A stretch of 64,000 nucleotides of DNA from Methanobacterium subterraneum (lineage in GTDB: Archaea; Methanobacteriota; Methanobacteria; Methanobacteriales; Methanobacteriaceae). Below the pieces are notes generated by a model. That model had not been told where the DNA came from and made no database searches. It worked only from the letters and a program-made list of their open reading frames with translations. The DNA lies in the NCBI RefSeq assembly GCF_002813695.1, contig NZ_CP017768.1, positions 248,001 to 312,000 on the forward strand, given 5' to 3'. Position numbers and translations under genes: made by a program. Below are positions 1-11,998 of the stretch, piece after piece (positions within the stretch are counted from its first letter, which is position 1; the number at the start of each line of letters is the position of its first letter).

Positions 1-2
1 TG

Positions 3-3041
<3,039 letters not shown>

Positions 3042-3128
3042 CCTAAATGTTAGTAACAGCTTTTAGAACATGAATTTCATGAACAAATCCAAAAACCACA
3101 GGGGTAGATTCATGATTTAGAATTCATC

Positions 3129-3142
3129 CTATATATACCTTT
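3129..3142 (-). promoter_or_regulatory. Possible TATA box for tRNA-Ile
   Basis: On the minus strand the sequence AAAGGTATATATAGG is a good archaeal BRE/TATA match. It lies about 90 bases upstream of the mature tRNA 5' end, so it would produce a precursor with a leader of roughly 60 bases. No better TATA box is seen nearer the tRNA. Confidence 0.4.
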
Positions 3143-3270
3143 GCGGTGGGAGTTTCACCAAATTAGTATTAACTTTTTGTTAATATTCAGACACAATCTA
3201 ACCTATTTTCATCAAGAACCTAAAATAATTTCAAATGTAAATAGAAATTAGGGGAGCGGCGCTTACAGTG

Positions 3271-3310
3271 TGATTTACTTACAAATAAATTGATTTACTT
3301 ACAAATAAAT
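3271..3310. repeat. Perfect 20-bp tandem repeat
   Basis: The unit TGATTTACTTACAAATAAAT occurs twice head to tail with no mismatch (3271-3290 and 3291-3310). It sits in the 340-base spacer between tRNA-Ile and the converging 3' end of the MIP18-type gene. The rest of that spacer shows no ORF. A recent slip duplication or a protein-binding site are both possible. Confidence 0.8.
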
Positions 3311-3382
3311 TAGATCTGTAGCAAATCCGCTTCCAAGAACTCTTATTTCACACATTTAAAGAATGAAAAGATCAATCGAAGG

Positions 3383-3673
3383 TTATTTGTTAACCATTTC
3401 ATTGATGGCATCAGCCATCATATGGCCGTCAATTTCAATTTCTGCCTTTTCAATACCATCCACTTTCTCAGCAGCCACACGAGCCTGCATAGCCATGTTA
3501 GCAGCACTCATACAACCCGGGTTGGTTGGTTTTATAACGATTTTGGCAGTTTTATCAGTTTCATCAACTTGTATATCAGCCACAAGGCCCATTTCCACAA
3601 TGCTGATACCCATGTGGGGATCAGCCACCTGGGTTAAAGCTTCTCTAACCTTTCCTACTAATTCTTCACTCAT
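3383..3673 (-). CDS. MIP18/DUF59 family Fe-S cluster assembly protein
   Basis: A 96-residue protein of the MIP18 (DUF59, SufT/PaaD-like) family, which takes part in maturation or carriage of iron-sulfur clusters in the cytoplasm. The family signatures are visible: the DPHMGISIVEMGLV segment near the N-terminus and TNPGC with the conserved Cys in the middle. I chose the second of two in-frame ATGs because GAGGT lies 6 bases before it; at the first ATG (3679) the same site has no spacing. It is a single gene with its own leader. Confidence 0.88.
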   Translation of the reverse strand: MSEELVGKVREALTQVADPHMGISIVEMGLVADIQVDETDKTAKIVIKPTNPGCMSAANMAMQARVAAEKVDGIEKAEIEIDGHMMADAINEMVNK

Positions 3674-3835
3674 AATCATACCTCAAAATTGGTTTTTTTT
3701 TATTTACCACTTTTTAGTGTGGTTATAATGTATAATCACTTTAAAAATCCTTCATATACATTAAATAATGGTATTCTTTTATTTCCATATTTGTGCTATT
3801 TATACTTATTTATAATCCTGTGGGGGGTTCACAGT

Positions 3836-4750
3836 TTAACTCAACCGATGACGTACCCGGACAGCTACACCTTTTTCCCCTTTCTTCATCTCGGAACCAT
3901 TCATGATGGCCTTTCCCACACCAACAACTTCTCCTTTTCGGATGATAACTACTTCATCCTTGGGAATTATATGGGGGTAGGCATCCACCACTCCTGGGGC
4001 AAAGAGAGTGTTGGTCTTCAGATCAAAATCTATTTCCACCCAGTTAACACCAATTTCACTCAAAATAGTCCCACCCTTAATATTCAAACTGTAAAGCCCA
4101 TTATTATGGTGTAGGACTGCTATCTGTTCCTCACCCTGCATTAGTCTCCGATCAAATCTTCCCCGTAACCTATAGTCATCAGGTACCAGAAGATCAGCAT
4201 CAACAGTGTTAAACTGGTAACGGGCTATTGAACGAAGCATATGGAGTTGCCGGGCATGACTTTTGAGTTTATTATATTTTTTAACCTCCTTTTTGAGGTT
4301 AACCATTGATTCTGCGGACGTGGCCCTACCATCATGGCAGGTGAAAGTAGCGTGGGGTAAATATTCCTGGCAAACAGTTAGGTAACCATGGGCCACATGG
4401 GCCACCACTTCGTGATCTCCCACATATTCTTTAAGACACTCTCCGGTGAGCTTTATCTCTTCACGGGACCAGTCCCCCACAGTGGAAACATCATAGGACT
4501 GGATGGGGTAGGTTTGTTCCAGTTCACGGGGGCAAACACCAAAGGGGGATGTTAAAATCGCTTCCTGCAATCCCTTGGTTGCTGTGGTGAATACCTGATG
4601 AGATTTACTTGCAGAGTATGGTTTACGCATACTGCAGGGTAAGACCACCACCAACTCTCCCATGGGTTCTAAAAGTTTCATCCTCTCCCTCCAGCGACGT
4701 GCTTCAGGACGATTAAGTGAAGTTTCAGTAGTACATAATACTTTAATCAT
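3836..4750 (-). CDS. arcS: Archaeosine synthase (ArcS-type, DUF5591 + PUA)
   Basis: ArcS acts on preQ0-modified tRNA at position 15 in the archaeosine (G+) pathway. The protein is 304 residues. It carries the ArcS signature PCSxxKPYSxSxSH (about residues 37-50) and ends in a PUA RNA-binding domain (about 225-300). It lacks the long TGT-like N-terminal region of full-length ArcS (500-600 aa), so it is a short or split version. The start at 4750 has AAGGAG 7 bases upstream; the 8 extra residues of the longer frame have no such site. The function is inferred from family. Confidence 0.8.
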   Translation of the reverse strand: MIKVLCTTETSLNRPEARRWRERMKLLEPMGELVVVLPCSMRKPYSASKSHQVFTTATKGLQEAILTSPFGVCPRELEQTYPIQSYDVSTVGDWSREEIKLTGECLKEYVGDHEVVAHVAHGYLTVCQEYLPHATFTCHDGRATSAESMVNLKKEVKKYNKLKSHARQLHMLRSIARYQFNTVDADLLVPDDYRLRGRFDRRLMQGEEQIAVLHHNNGLYSLNIKGGTILSEIGVNWVEIDFDLKTNTLFAPGVVDAYPHIIPKDEVVIIRKGEVVGVGKAIMNGSEMKKGEKGVAVRVRHRLS

Positions 4751-4912
4751 TATTTTACTCCTTAAATTTCTCATGAATTATTGATCTATACATTTCTTGT
4801 GAATCTTGAGATGAATTTTATTTTGTCCAGTGATTGGATTATAATCTATTTATTATCAGTGGGATTAATATTCCATCCATTTATCAATGAGACTAATCAA
4901 TTTATTCATTTA

Positions 4913-6406
4913 TCAGTATTTATCCCCGTCTAACCATTTCACCCCAGTGATCATGGCTAGTTCCCGGGTTAAACTCACCAGATCCTCCTTCTTTAGAAGT
5001 TTAACATCATCTTTACCCACCATACGTGTTATATTCTTCACCTCTTCCATTGAAATCTGGAGGAAATTGGAAAGTTTGCCTACACCCTCCTCAACATCTA
5101 ACTGTTGCATAAGTTGTGGGTTCGCCGTAGCCACACCAGTAGGGCACAGTCCACTGTAACAGACACGATACTGTTGACAGTTAATAGCTATTAAGGCGGC
5201 CGTTCCAATGTAAACTGCATCCACCCCCAGGGCAAGACATTTGGCAAAATCCGCTGAATTTCGCAGACCACCGCCTGTAATAAGGCTGACTTGGTCCCGG
5301 ACCCCCATTTCTTCCAGTTTCCTATGGGCACGGGGCAGGGCGGCTATGATGGGAATCCCGGTATTGTCCCGAGCATAACTGGCAGTGGCCCCAGTACCCC
5401 CACCAAACCCGTCCAGGGCAATGAAGTCCACCCCAGCTTCTGCCAGAATCTTTACATCATCCTCAACATCACCACAACCAATTTTAGCACCTATGGGCAC
5501 TCCACCAGTGAGTTTCCTCAGTTGTGATATTTTTTCCCCCAACTCCTGAGGACTGGTAATGTCCGGGTGATGTGCTGGTGAATAGGCTGCCTCTCCCTTT
5601 TCAAGGCCCCTTACTTGTGCTACTTCCGGGCTGATCTTTTCACCAGGAAGGTAACTGCCTTTACCCGGGTAAGCTCCCTGCCCAAACCGTATCTCCACTG
5701 CAGCAGCAGATTGAAGTAACTGATCATCCACACCAAAACGTCCAGTGGAGTACTGCACTATCATCATCTCCGGAGCAGTACTTCTCTCCTCATCCAGAAC
5801 TCCTCCCTCACCGGTGTTAAAACCAACATCCAGTTTCTGGGCGGTTTTAGATATCACCAGGCGCACGTTACGGGAAACAGCCCCAAAACTCATACCTGAG
5901 ATTAGGATGGGTGATGAAACCGTAAGGGGTTTTTTAGACCCGGGTCCAATGGTTACTGATGTATTAACTGGATCCTCCTGGTTAAGGGGTATCCGCTTAA
6001 TTTGAGCAGGTACAAAGTGTATATCATCAAAGCTGAATGGTATTCTCTTGGTCGAACCCATAGAGGTAACCGCACTTATATTGTGAGTTTTATCCTTTAT
6101 TTCAACCATTTTCTGGTAAAATAGGGGATCTTCTCCCTTACCCTGCTTTCGAAGGAATGTTTTACCCTCACCGGTTACTTCTTTACCGCAGAAATAGATG
6201 TCCTGAAGATGGTACTCATAATAGAGTGGGCAGGTGTTACAGATACAGCCCTTTACTGGAATTTCACAGGCACTGGAACCGGTAACACAGTAAAGCAGTT
6301 CACCTTCACACTTTTCAGGGTAACTGGGACAGTAGTGGCAGTGACATTTTGCTCTGTTTTCAGGGTTGTCTTCCATTACCTTTTTTTCCTCACCATCTGG
6401 AACCAT
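4913..6406 (-). CDS. Glutamate synthase-like FMN/Fe-S protein with N-terminal DUF2769
   Basis: The 497-residue protein has two parts. Residues 20-70 are a Cys-rich DUF2769 segment (CHCHYCPSYPEKC, CICNTCP). Residues 120-460 are the FMN-binding TIM-barrel core of glutamate synthase (GltB centre), with GGGTGA, GGGLRNSADF and a CxxxxxCxxxxC [3Fe-4S] motif near residue 415. It lacks a GATase domain, so ammonia or another donor would be needed, as in archaeal-type split glutamate synthases; the actual reaction is unproven. GAGGT precedes the start by 8 bases. It is divergent from the ATPase gene at 6495, with an 88-base shared promoter region. Confidence 0.82.
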   Translation of the reverse strand: MVPDGEEKKVMEDNPENRAKCHCHYCPSYPEKCEGELLYCVTGSSACEIPVKGCICNTCPLYYEYHLQDIYFCGKEVTGEGKTFLRKQGKGEDPLFYQKMVEIKDKTHNISAVTSMGSTKRIPFSFDDIHFVPAQIKRIPLNQEDPVNTSVTIGPGSKKPLTVSSPILISGMSFGAVSRNVRLVISKTAQKLDVGFNTGEGGVLDEERSTAPEMMIVQYSTGRFGVDDQLLQSAAAVEIRFGQGAYPGKGSYLPGEKISPEVAQVRGLEKGEAAYSPAHHPDITSPQELGEKISQLRKLTGGVPIGAKIGCGDVEDDVKILAEAGVDFIALDGFGGGTGATASYARDNTGIPIIAALPRAHRKLEEMGVRDQVSLITGGGLRNSADFAKCLALGVDAVYIGTAALIAINCQQYRVCYSGLCPTGVATANPQLMQQLDVEEGVGKLSNFLQISMEEVKNITRMVGKDDVKLLKKEDLVSLTRELAMITGVKWLDGDKY

Positions 6407-6494
6407 TGCTCATTACCTCTTTTTCAATCTAATCCTCATATTAATTATAACCCGAGAGTTCAATATACTTTTATATAATACTTTGAGGTTGACC

Positions 6495-7247
6495 ATGAAA
6501 GAATTTAAGATAAGGGATCGGGGAGAAAACCAGACTTTCGTAACCACCAGATCCTATCAGAATCTTATTTCAGCCTTCCAAAAATTACCCCATAAAAGAG
6601 GTCGAATCCTGCATGTGGTAGGGGCCCCTGGAACTGGTAAATCCACTAACATATACTCTGCAGTGGAAGAACTGGGCTTGAATTTTTATGAAGCCAAATT
6701 ACCAATCCCTTCTCTAGATTTGAATTCACGAGATATATTTAATTTAATGATAGAATCCATGAAAAAGGATCTCCGAATCACATCCCATGATACTTTGTTG
6801 GATCTTCTGAAAGAATATGATGCAATTTTATTCGCAGACCAGTTCCATGATTACCATGTTATAAATGATGATTACACAGGATTCAGCCAGTGGACCGCCC
6901 ACAAAGGTTTTAGATCATTCAATTTTTATTTCACATGCATTTATGAGTATTTTAGGCACAGAAATGAATTTAAGGATGTAAACATGGTATTACAGACTGC
7001 TTGGAGAGTTCACAGTGGGGGTGAGAAGAAGGATCTGTTCACTGACCTGGGAGGCCTCTCACGATTGGCAGTAACACTACTGGAAATTCCATTTGAAATG
7101 GTGGAGATATCTTACTCTGAGGAGGAAACCATAAATATAGTAAAAAGCCATTTAAGTGATGTTACCAATGATGAAATAGTGCGTTACATAAAAAAATATG
7201 GTAATAAACCTCGTTTTATATGTCAGGCTATAAAAACAGGTTTTTAG
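6495..7247 (+). CDS. P-loop ATPase, unknown function
   Basis: A 250-residue protein with a clear Walker A (GAPGTGKST, about residues 48-56) and a probable Walker B (DAILFADQF, about residue 108). It resembles an AAA/STAND-type nucleotide-binding fold, but I do not recognise a named family. GAGGT lies 5 bases before the ATG at 6495; an upstream-extended frame would run into the divergent glutamate-synthase-like gene and is not credible. The pairing with that gene may be functional, but nothing in the sequence proves it. Confidence 0.75.
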   Translation: MKEFKIRDRGENQTFVTTRSYQNLISAFQKLPHKRGRILHVVGAPGTGKSTNIYSAVEELGLNFYEAKLPIPSLDLNSRDIFNLMIESMKKDLRITSHDTLLDLLKEYDAILFADQFHDYHVINDDYTGFSQWTAHKGFRSFNFYFTCIYEYFRHRNEFKDVNMVLQTAWRVHSGGEKKDLFTDLGGLSRLAVTLLEIPFEMVEISYSEEETINIVKSHLSDVTNDEIVRYIKKYGNKPRFICQAIKTGF

Positions 7248-7281
7248 AATTAGGTACATTATGGATAGCTTCACCAATTTA

Positions 7282-7337
7282 CCTTTGAATACAAGTTATT
7301 GGTTAGTTTCCTTTGAATACAAGTTATTGGCTAATTC
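7282..7337. repeat. 28-bp imperfect tandem repeat
   Basis: Two copies of a 28-base unit beginning CCTTTGAATACAAGTTATTGG stand head to tail (7282-7309 and 7310-7337). The first 21 bases are identical and the tail differs at a few positions. They lie in the 140-base gap between the P-loop ATPase and the UbiA gene, so they could belong to the UbiA promoter region. Confidence 0.75.
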
Positions 7338-7387
7338 ACTTACGAATATCCCATTGACCAATCATTTTCTAACATGGAGTTTTATAG

Positions 7388-8185
7388 ATGATAAAGACCC
7401 TGATCAAGTCCACTCGTATGACTTGGGCATCTAAAAATGCCAATATGTTTTTACTGGCACTAACCTATGCCTACTTTTCCAACACCCCTATTGATAATCC
7501 TCTGCAGATATTGGGGGGATTGGTACTGGTATCTGTTCTGTGGGGTGCTCTTTACACCCTTAACGATCTGACGGATCTGGATGTGGACCGGAGGGATCGT
7601 CAAAAACAGAATCGTGCCTTTATCGAGAACCTGGTGGAGAAAGAGTTCATACTCCTTTTTGTGGGAATTTTAACTTCAGCAGTATTCATAGTATCATTCC
7701 TGGCATTCCCACCTGCTTTCACCGTTATAATGTTTCTGATGTTGATTAATCAGCTGATCTACACGCTTCCGCCCATTCGTCTTAAGGAAACAGGTTTGGC
7801 TCCTTTTTTCAGCACTGCCACCAATTCAGTGTTGCGCCTGGCATCTGGTGCAGTGCTACTGGGGAATGTTTTCCTGGTGCCCCTCTCAGTTTACCTCTTC
7901 ATGTACCTGGCTGGCATGGGCACCTACCTCATGTACAAATCACACTCCAAAGATGCCAGTCTGGTGGCCATCATGGGGGGTGGAGTACTCATATACATGC
8001 TCTACTCAGGGGACATAAATTTAATTCAGTTTGTAGTGGCTATTTTACCATCCTTCCTGGCAGCGGTGCCACTTTATTTATCACTATTCACCAATAAAGA
8101 CACCATGTTCCATCTGGCAGATATACTATACCACCAAGTGGCAATGGTCTTTTTTATTATATGTATAATAGTGATTATTTTCTAA
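7388..8185 (+). CDS. UbiA-family prenyltransferase
   Basis: An integral membrane protein of 265 residues and about 8 hydrophobic segments. The UbiA catalytic motif NDLTDLDVDRRD (NDxxDxxxD, about residues 59-70) binds the Mg-prenyl diphosphate. A second Asp-rich motif is weak or absent in the usual place. In archaea this family makes the second ether bond of membrane lipids or prenylates other acceptors; the substrate cannot be read here. The neighbour downstream, on the other strand, is a geranylgeranyl reductase, which fits a lipid role. GGAG lies 10 bases before the ATG. Confidence 0.82.
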   Translation: MIKTLIKSTRMTWASKNANMFLLALTYAYFSNTPIDNPLQILGGLVLVSVLWGALYTLNDLTDLDVDRRDRQKQNRAFIENLVEKEFILLFVGILTSAVFIVSFLAFPPAFTVIMFLMLINQLIYTLPPIRLKETGLAPFFSTATNSVLRLASGAVLLGNVFLVPLSVYLFMYLAGMGTYLMYKSHSKDASLVAIMGGGVLIYMLYSGDINLIQFVVAILPSFLAAVPLYLSLFTNKDTMFHLADILYHQVAMVFFIICIIVIIF

Positions 8186-8359
8186 ATCATCCCTTTTCAA
8201 ATCCAAAAAAAAAACTCGTCTCAGGAGGATTATCTTTTGAAAGAATTTTGGGTATTAGTTTTATAAAGAATTAATCTTTGGAAAACTGAAGTATTTGAAA
8301 TTATGGTAAATTAGAAAAATAGGAAATAAAAAAGTAGGTAAAAAAACTTTGAAAATCCC

Positions 8360-9541
8360 TTAGAACAATTTACCCAACTTTAAAAGAGCTTTTGGGGAGA
8401 TTCTAATCAGTTTTTTAACCATTTCTGCAGTATTAATGGTTTCAAAGTCGCTGTCCTTGAAAACATCAGCAATTTCATCTAATTCTTCATCAGACAGACT
8501 TAAAAGGTATTCTTTAGCCTTCAGGTACTTTTTGAACGATTCTCCCAGTTCATCTTCACAGAGTTTATCATAAACCTTAAGGTTTTCATGGGAGTAATCT
8601 CCATCAGCCACAGCTTGGGCAGCCACCTGACCAGCTATACGGCCTCCCAGCATACCACTAATTATACCTCCACCCGTGAGGGGGTTAACCATACTGGCAG
8701 CATCTCCAGTGACCAGAACATTATCTGTCACTTTTTTCTTCAGTAATCCGCCCACTGGATCTCCACCAACATTGAGTTCCACTGGCTGGGCATTCTTGGT
8801 GGCAGGGTTGCTTTCCACAAACTCTAAAAGGTGTTCATATGCAGTTTTATCGGTTATGGTGGTTAAAACACCAAGTCCCACGTTAGCTATGTCATCTCCT
8901 TTAGGGAATATCCATGCATAACCTCCAGGAGCCACACTACCAAAGTGGAATTCAATACAGTCTGGTTCAGCCATCTGGACTCCGGACATTTCAAACTGGG
9001 CACAGGATTCCATATCCTTAGGTTTAAGGGCGGTTTTAAGTCCACCCCACCTACCAACACGGGATTCAGGACCATCAGCAGCAATGACGATTTTGGCTTT
9101 GATCTCCATTTCCTGACCCATACTCTCAACAGTAACCACCAACTGGTCATCTTCCCTTCTCATGCCAGTAGCCAGGGTTTTCACCATGATCTTGGCACCG
9201 GCACGACCGGCGTCCATGGCCATGAACTTGTCAAATACCTTACGTTCCAGGATGTAACCCGCTTCAGGGAGTTTTACCTTGTCCTCGGTGAGGTTCACGG
9301 CAGTGCCGTTAGGTGAGACCATTCGCACTCCAGTGGCTTCCTTAGCTATCCATCGGGGGGATGGTTTGATTCCCAATTCTTTAAGACCATCCTTGGAGAC
9401 TCCTTCTGCACATCGTTTGGGAGTCCCAATTTCTGATTTTTTATCAATTACAATTACCTTGGCACCACCCATGGCAGCGTGTTTAGCTGCAGTTGAACCG
9501 GCTGGACCGGCACCTATAACCAGAACATCAGTTTTTATCAT
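8360..9541 (-). CDS. Geranylgeranyl reductase family FAD-dependent oxidoreductase
   Basis: The 393-residue flavoprotein starts with a dinucleotide-binding motif (VIGAGPAGSTAAKHA, residues 8-22). It has the GGR-type KRCAEGVS segment (about 44-51) and GDAASMVNPLTGGGI (about 275-290). It probably saturates the geranylgeranyl chains of archaeal membrane ether lipids. The upstream ferredoxin gene ends one base before this start, so the two are translationally adjacent and the ferredoxin is the likely electron donor. Substrate specificity is inferred. Confidence 0.9.
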   Translation of the reverse strand: MIKTDVLVIGAGPAGSTAAKHAAMGGAKVIVIDKKSEIGTPKRCAEGVSKDGLKELGIKPSPRWIAKEATGVRMVSPNGTAVNLTEDKVKLPEAGYILERKVFDKFMAMDAGRAGAKIMVKTLATGMRREDDQLVVTVESMGQEMEIKAKIVIAADGPESRVGRWGGLKTALKPKDMESCAQFEMSGVQMAEPDCIEFHFGSVAPGGYAWIFPKGDDIANVGLGVLTTITDKTAYEHLLEFVESNPATKNAQPVELNVGGDPVGGLLKKKVTDNVLVTGDAASMVNPLTGGGIISGMLGGRIAGQVAAQAVADGDYSHENLKVYDKLCEDELGESFKKYLKAKEYLLSLSDEELDEIADVFKDSDFETINTAEMVKKLIRISPKALLKLGKLF

Positions 9542-9712
9542 TTAATCATCTCTTTTTTCCAGGGCCTGCACTGGACACACCTGGACACATATGTTACATT
9601 CTTTGCATTTGTCTTCATCGAATTTTAAGCTGATTTCCCGTACTTCTATAAGGTTACGGGGACAAACACCAGCACATTCCCCGCAGTACATGCACCATTC
9701 CTTAACTATCAT
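9542..9712 (-). CDS. Small 2[4Fe-4S] ferredoxin
   Basis: A 56-residue protein. It has two CxxCxxCxxxCP clusters: CMYCGECAGVCP (residues 7-18) and CKECNICVQVCP (residues 36-47). It is a soluble electron carrier. Its stop codon abuts the ATG of the geranylgeranyl reductase gene, so the pair forms a tight operon, and the ferredoxin is a natural electron donor for that reductase. The gene is short and easily missed by length cut-offs. Confidence 0.93.
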   Translation of the reverse strand: MIVKEWCMYCGECAGVCPRNLIEVREISLKFDEDKCKECNICVQVCPVQALEKRDD

Positions 9713-10071
9713 ATTATCAGTCCATTATTCTTATTTTTACAAATTAAGATTCTTACAAATTAGTGATTGAAATTATTAAAAACCTAACTATTATCAAACC
9801 TTTTTCTTTCTTACATATTAGTTTTACTTTTTTAAACCTTTTAGTATTATGTCCCTACTGGTTATACATGTCCTTAAAAGATTGTCAAATCCCCCTGAAA
9901 TCAATTGTACTCCTACTTTGAAGAATTTATTTTGATAGTAAGATTGGATTATGATAATGAAATAATCCTCTTAAATAAATTTATCTGAGATTCAATAATA
10001 GACATGAATCAAAAATGGAACTTTTCAAAAATGGAACTTGAATTAATATTAAAAATTGGAAGAAAATGGAT
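9713..10071. other. Intergenic region with no gene seen
   Basis: This AT-rich spacer lies between the ferredoxin start and the 3' end of the anchored Ser/Thr/Gln-rich protein. It should hold the ferredoxin-reductase promoter in its left part. No ORF with a ribosome binding site or strong hairpin is seen. Confidence 0.55.
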
Positions 10072-10392
10072 TTAGGTTGTCTCGTTGTCAGTTTCATCAG
10101 AAGGATTTTCTCCAGTCTCCTGTGTTTGTGTATTGGTTTGTTGGGTTCTGGAGCCACTGCGGATTGTTCTTCGGGTGCTGGTTGTGGTAGTAGATTTCTG
10201 TGATGTTGATGGTTGTTCAGTGCTTTGATTACTTTGAACTTTGGCTGGTGTGGGTGTATTTGTTGATATATTATTATTTGAAATCTGGTTCTGGTCTGGG
10301 GACTCATCAGGACTGTAACCCATTCCCACCACGGATCCAGCTATCACTCCCACCAGGAGTATAGGTATGATTATCAAATCGTTCCTTATCAT
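10072..10392 (-). CDS. Membrane-anchored Ser/Thr/Gln/Asn-rich protein
   Basis: A 106-residue protein of unknown function. Residues 5-24 form one hydrophobic segment (IIIPILLVGVIAGSVVG), and the remainder is low-complexity and rich in Ser, Thr, Gln and Asn. It reads as a signal-anchored extracellular tail, or as a surface protein whose tail could be glycosylated. A similar design is encoded at 11723-11998, though the sequences are not clearly homologous. The minus-strand context is shared with DUF2769, zinc-ribbon and radical SAM genes. Confidence 0.65.
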   Translation of the reverse strand: MIRNDLIIIPILLVGVIAGSVVGMGYSPDESPDQNQISNNNISTNTPTPAKVQSNQSTEQPSTSQKSTTTTSTRRTIRSGSRTQQTNTQTQETGENPSDETDNETT

Positions 10393-10589
10393 CCAATCCC
10401 CTCTTTTTAATAATCTGATTATTATTATATTTATATTTTTGCAGGGTTATAGGGAATTAAGCTTAAAATATCTTGCTACAGTAACATAATTCTTGATTAA
10501 ATCAATTTTTTGTCCTTTTAATGAGTAATTCTGCCTTTATAGTACTTCATAAAATAATATTATATCTAAGGATAATCTCAAAATAACGT

Positions 10590-10601
10590 TTATACGTATA
10601 A
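10590..10601. promoter_or_regulatory. Perfect 12-bp palindrome upstream of the anchored protein gene
   Basis: TTATACGTATAA is a perfect palindrome about 200 bases upstream of the start at 10392 and inside the 312-base spacer 10393-10704. It could be an operator or part of a promoter. The rest of the spacer is AT-rich and has no ORF. Confidence 0.3.
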
Positions 10602-10704
10602 TTTTTAATGCAAAAGATAGGCATTTATTAAACAATGATAACAATTAAGTGAGTATAATTTCAATTAGAATAGGGGTGTCTTAAATTAAAAAGATTCCAA
10701 TTTG

Positions 10705-11016
10705 TTATCTGGCTTTCCCTTCCCTGCAAAAATAACCAGGTGGTTCGCCACTGAACAGGTTGTTCTCCTTCCAGACTAGACAGTTATCGCATTGACATTC
10801 CTGACTGAATTCTAAATCACTCGGAACTTCCTTTTCTTTGGCACAGTATAATGCAGGTATTCTTTCTTCTTCAATCATCATTCGGGAGTCCAGATCTTCC
10901 TGGGCAATTTCTTGCATCATTTTCATCTTATCCAGGACACATTTCGATCTATTCTGAACAGGACAGCAGTTACAAAGGCATTCAGTTAGGTTTTCCAAAT
11001 TGAATTCCACTTCCAT
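10705..11016 (-). CDS. DUF2769 family Cys-rich protein
   Basis: A 103-residue protein with two Cys-rich blocks: CLCNCCPVQNRSKC near the start and CQCDNC...YFCREG at the end. The same pattern forms the N-terminus of the glutamate-synthase-like protein at 4913-6406, which supports a DUF2769 assignment. The Cys residues probably bind a metal or an Fe-S cluster. I chose the internal ATG at 11016 because GGAGG lies 9 bases upstream; the ATG at 11025 directly touches it. Function unknown. Confidence 0.75.
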   Translation of the reverse strand: MEVEFNLENLTECLCNCCPVQNRSKCVLDKMKMMQEIAQEDLDSRMMIEEERIPALYCAKEKEVPSDLEFSQECQCDNCLVWKENNLFSGEPPGYFCREGKAR

Positions 11017-11460
11017 TTCAAACATCCTCCATATTGCTCCCTAATTATTTATTATTTCTTCCCCATCCACTGGGTTATGTTATTTAATTTATGGATTTTC
11101 TGTCTTAAAATTCTGTTCAAGATCAAGAATAAACTATTTTTCTCATTATCGCTTCGTATAGGTGAGTATAGGTTCAAGATCATTCAAGAACAAACAGAGA
11201 ACATTACTATTTGTTGTTAAAATCAACTTGAAAAGGTATTTAACAGGTTTGAAATATTTCAGGCAGTTAAAAACTTTTCTCTTAGTTAAACGTATTATTT
11301 AAATTGTTAAAGATATTAAATAGTTTTGGATTATTCAAACCTTGAATTATCCAGGATATTCTAAAGGAGGAGTGGTGATCCGCAGTAAAAAAGTAGTGAG
11401 TTTTTAAATATGATTATTGAACAAGATATAAAAAGGATTTAAGAGGTTAAAGTTCCTTAC
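11017..11460. other. Intergenic region; possible 10-codon remnant
   Basis: The 444-base spacer is AT-rich. One oddity is a strong Shine-Dalgarno sequence (AAAGGAGG, about 11363-11370) on the + strand, followed within 4 bases by GTG and a frame of only ten codons before a stop. That looks like the front end of a lost gene, or a leader. Nothing else is supported. Confidence 0.4.
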
Positions 11461-11640
11461 TTAATCCTCTTTTTCCTTTTCTTTTTCATCTTCAGGTTTT
11501 TTAAATACATAGCCGCAGTCACTGCATTCAAATGATTGGGTTGTGCCAAAAGCACGATGTTCTCTATCTAACTGTCTTCTAAGGGTTTTATCCTTCGAAC
11601 CACATTTAGGGCATTTTTCATTTAATTTACCTAAATTCAT
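11461..11640 (-). CDS. Small Cys-rich zinc-ribbon peptide (59 aa), possible TIGR04165-type
   Basis: The peptide has two Cys pairs, CPKCGS (residues 10-15) and CSDCGY (39-44), separated by a basic stretch with DREHR and followed by an acidic/Lys tail. GGAGG stands about 9 bases before the ATG. Two readings are possible: a free zinc ribbon, or a member of the Cys-rich peptide family that I recall (TIGR04165) as co-occurring in methanogens with the radical SAM/SPASM family TIGR04083. The radical SAM gene at 12226 lies upstream on the same strand, which favours the second. This link is from memory, not from a search. Confidence 0.7.
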   Translation of the reverse strand: MNLGKLNEKCPKCGSKDKTLRRQLDREHRAFGTTQSFECSDCGYVFKKPEDEKEKEKED

Positions 11641-11722
11641 GTATGATAACCTCCATTACAAATCGCGTTGAATATTCTACAGATCAAGGGAATATTATAT
11701 TAAATGGTTATGTTTTTTGAAT

Positions 11723-11998
11723 TCAAACTGTAGATGTTTCAGTAACTGTTGTCTGATTCTGAGTGTTATTCTGGGTATTATTGTTAGTGGTGGCATCAGT
11801 TGTTGGTGTTTGCTGGCTTTCAACTGGAAAACTAGGCTGTGTCTGGTCAGTGAAGTTTGGTTTTTTCAAAAGCGTGTATTGGCTGGAATTATTATTAGTA
11901 GTATTATTATTTCCGTTGTTTGATTCAGCGAAGTAACCTAAGGCAACCACTCCTAGTATAAGTAGAACGCCTATAATTACTGGTGTACTTCTTTTCAT
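11723..11998 (-). CDS. Membrane-anchored Asn/Thr/Gln-rich protein
   Basis: A 91-residue protein with a basic N-terminus (MKRS), one hydrophobic segment (residues 6-24) and a tail rich in Asn, Thr and Gln (NNGNNNTTNNN and TNNNTQNNTQN). It has no Cys. It reads as a single-pass surface protein with a disordered, possibly glycosylated tail. It lies between the radical SAM gene and the Cys-rich peptide gene, all on the minus strand, so they may be one expression unit, although the gaps are 80-230 bases. Function unknown. Confidence 0.65.
   Translation of the reverse strand: MKRSTPVIIGVLLILGVVALGYFAESNNGNNNTTNNNSSQYTLLKKPNFTDQTQPSFPVESQQTPTTDATTNNNTQNNTQNQTTVTETSTV

Noticed and set aside
3689..4114. 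141-codon frame on the + strand
   Set aside because: It overlaps the 3' end of archaeosine synthase on the other strand; composition is unlike a gene.
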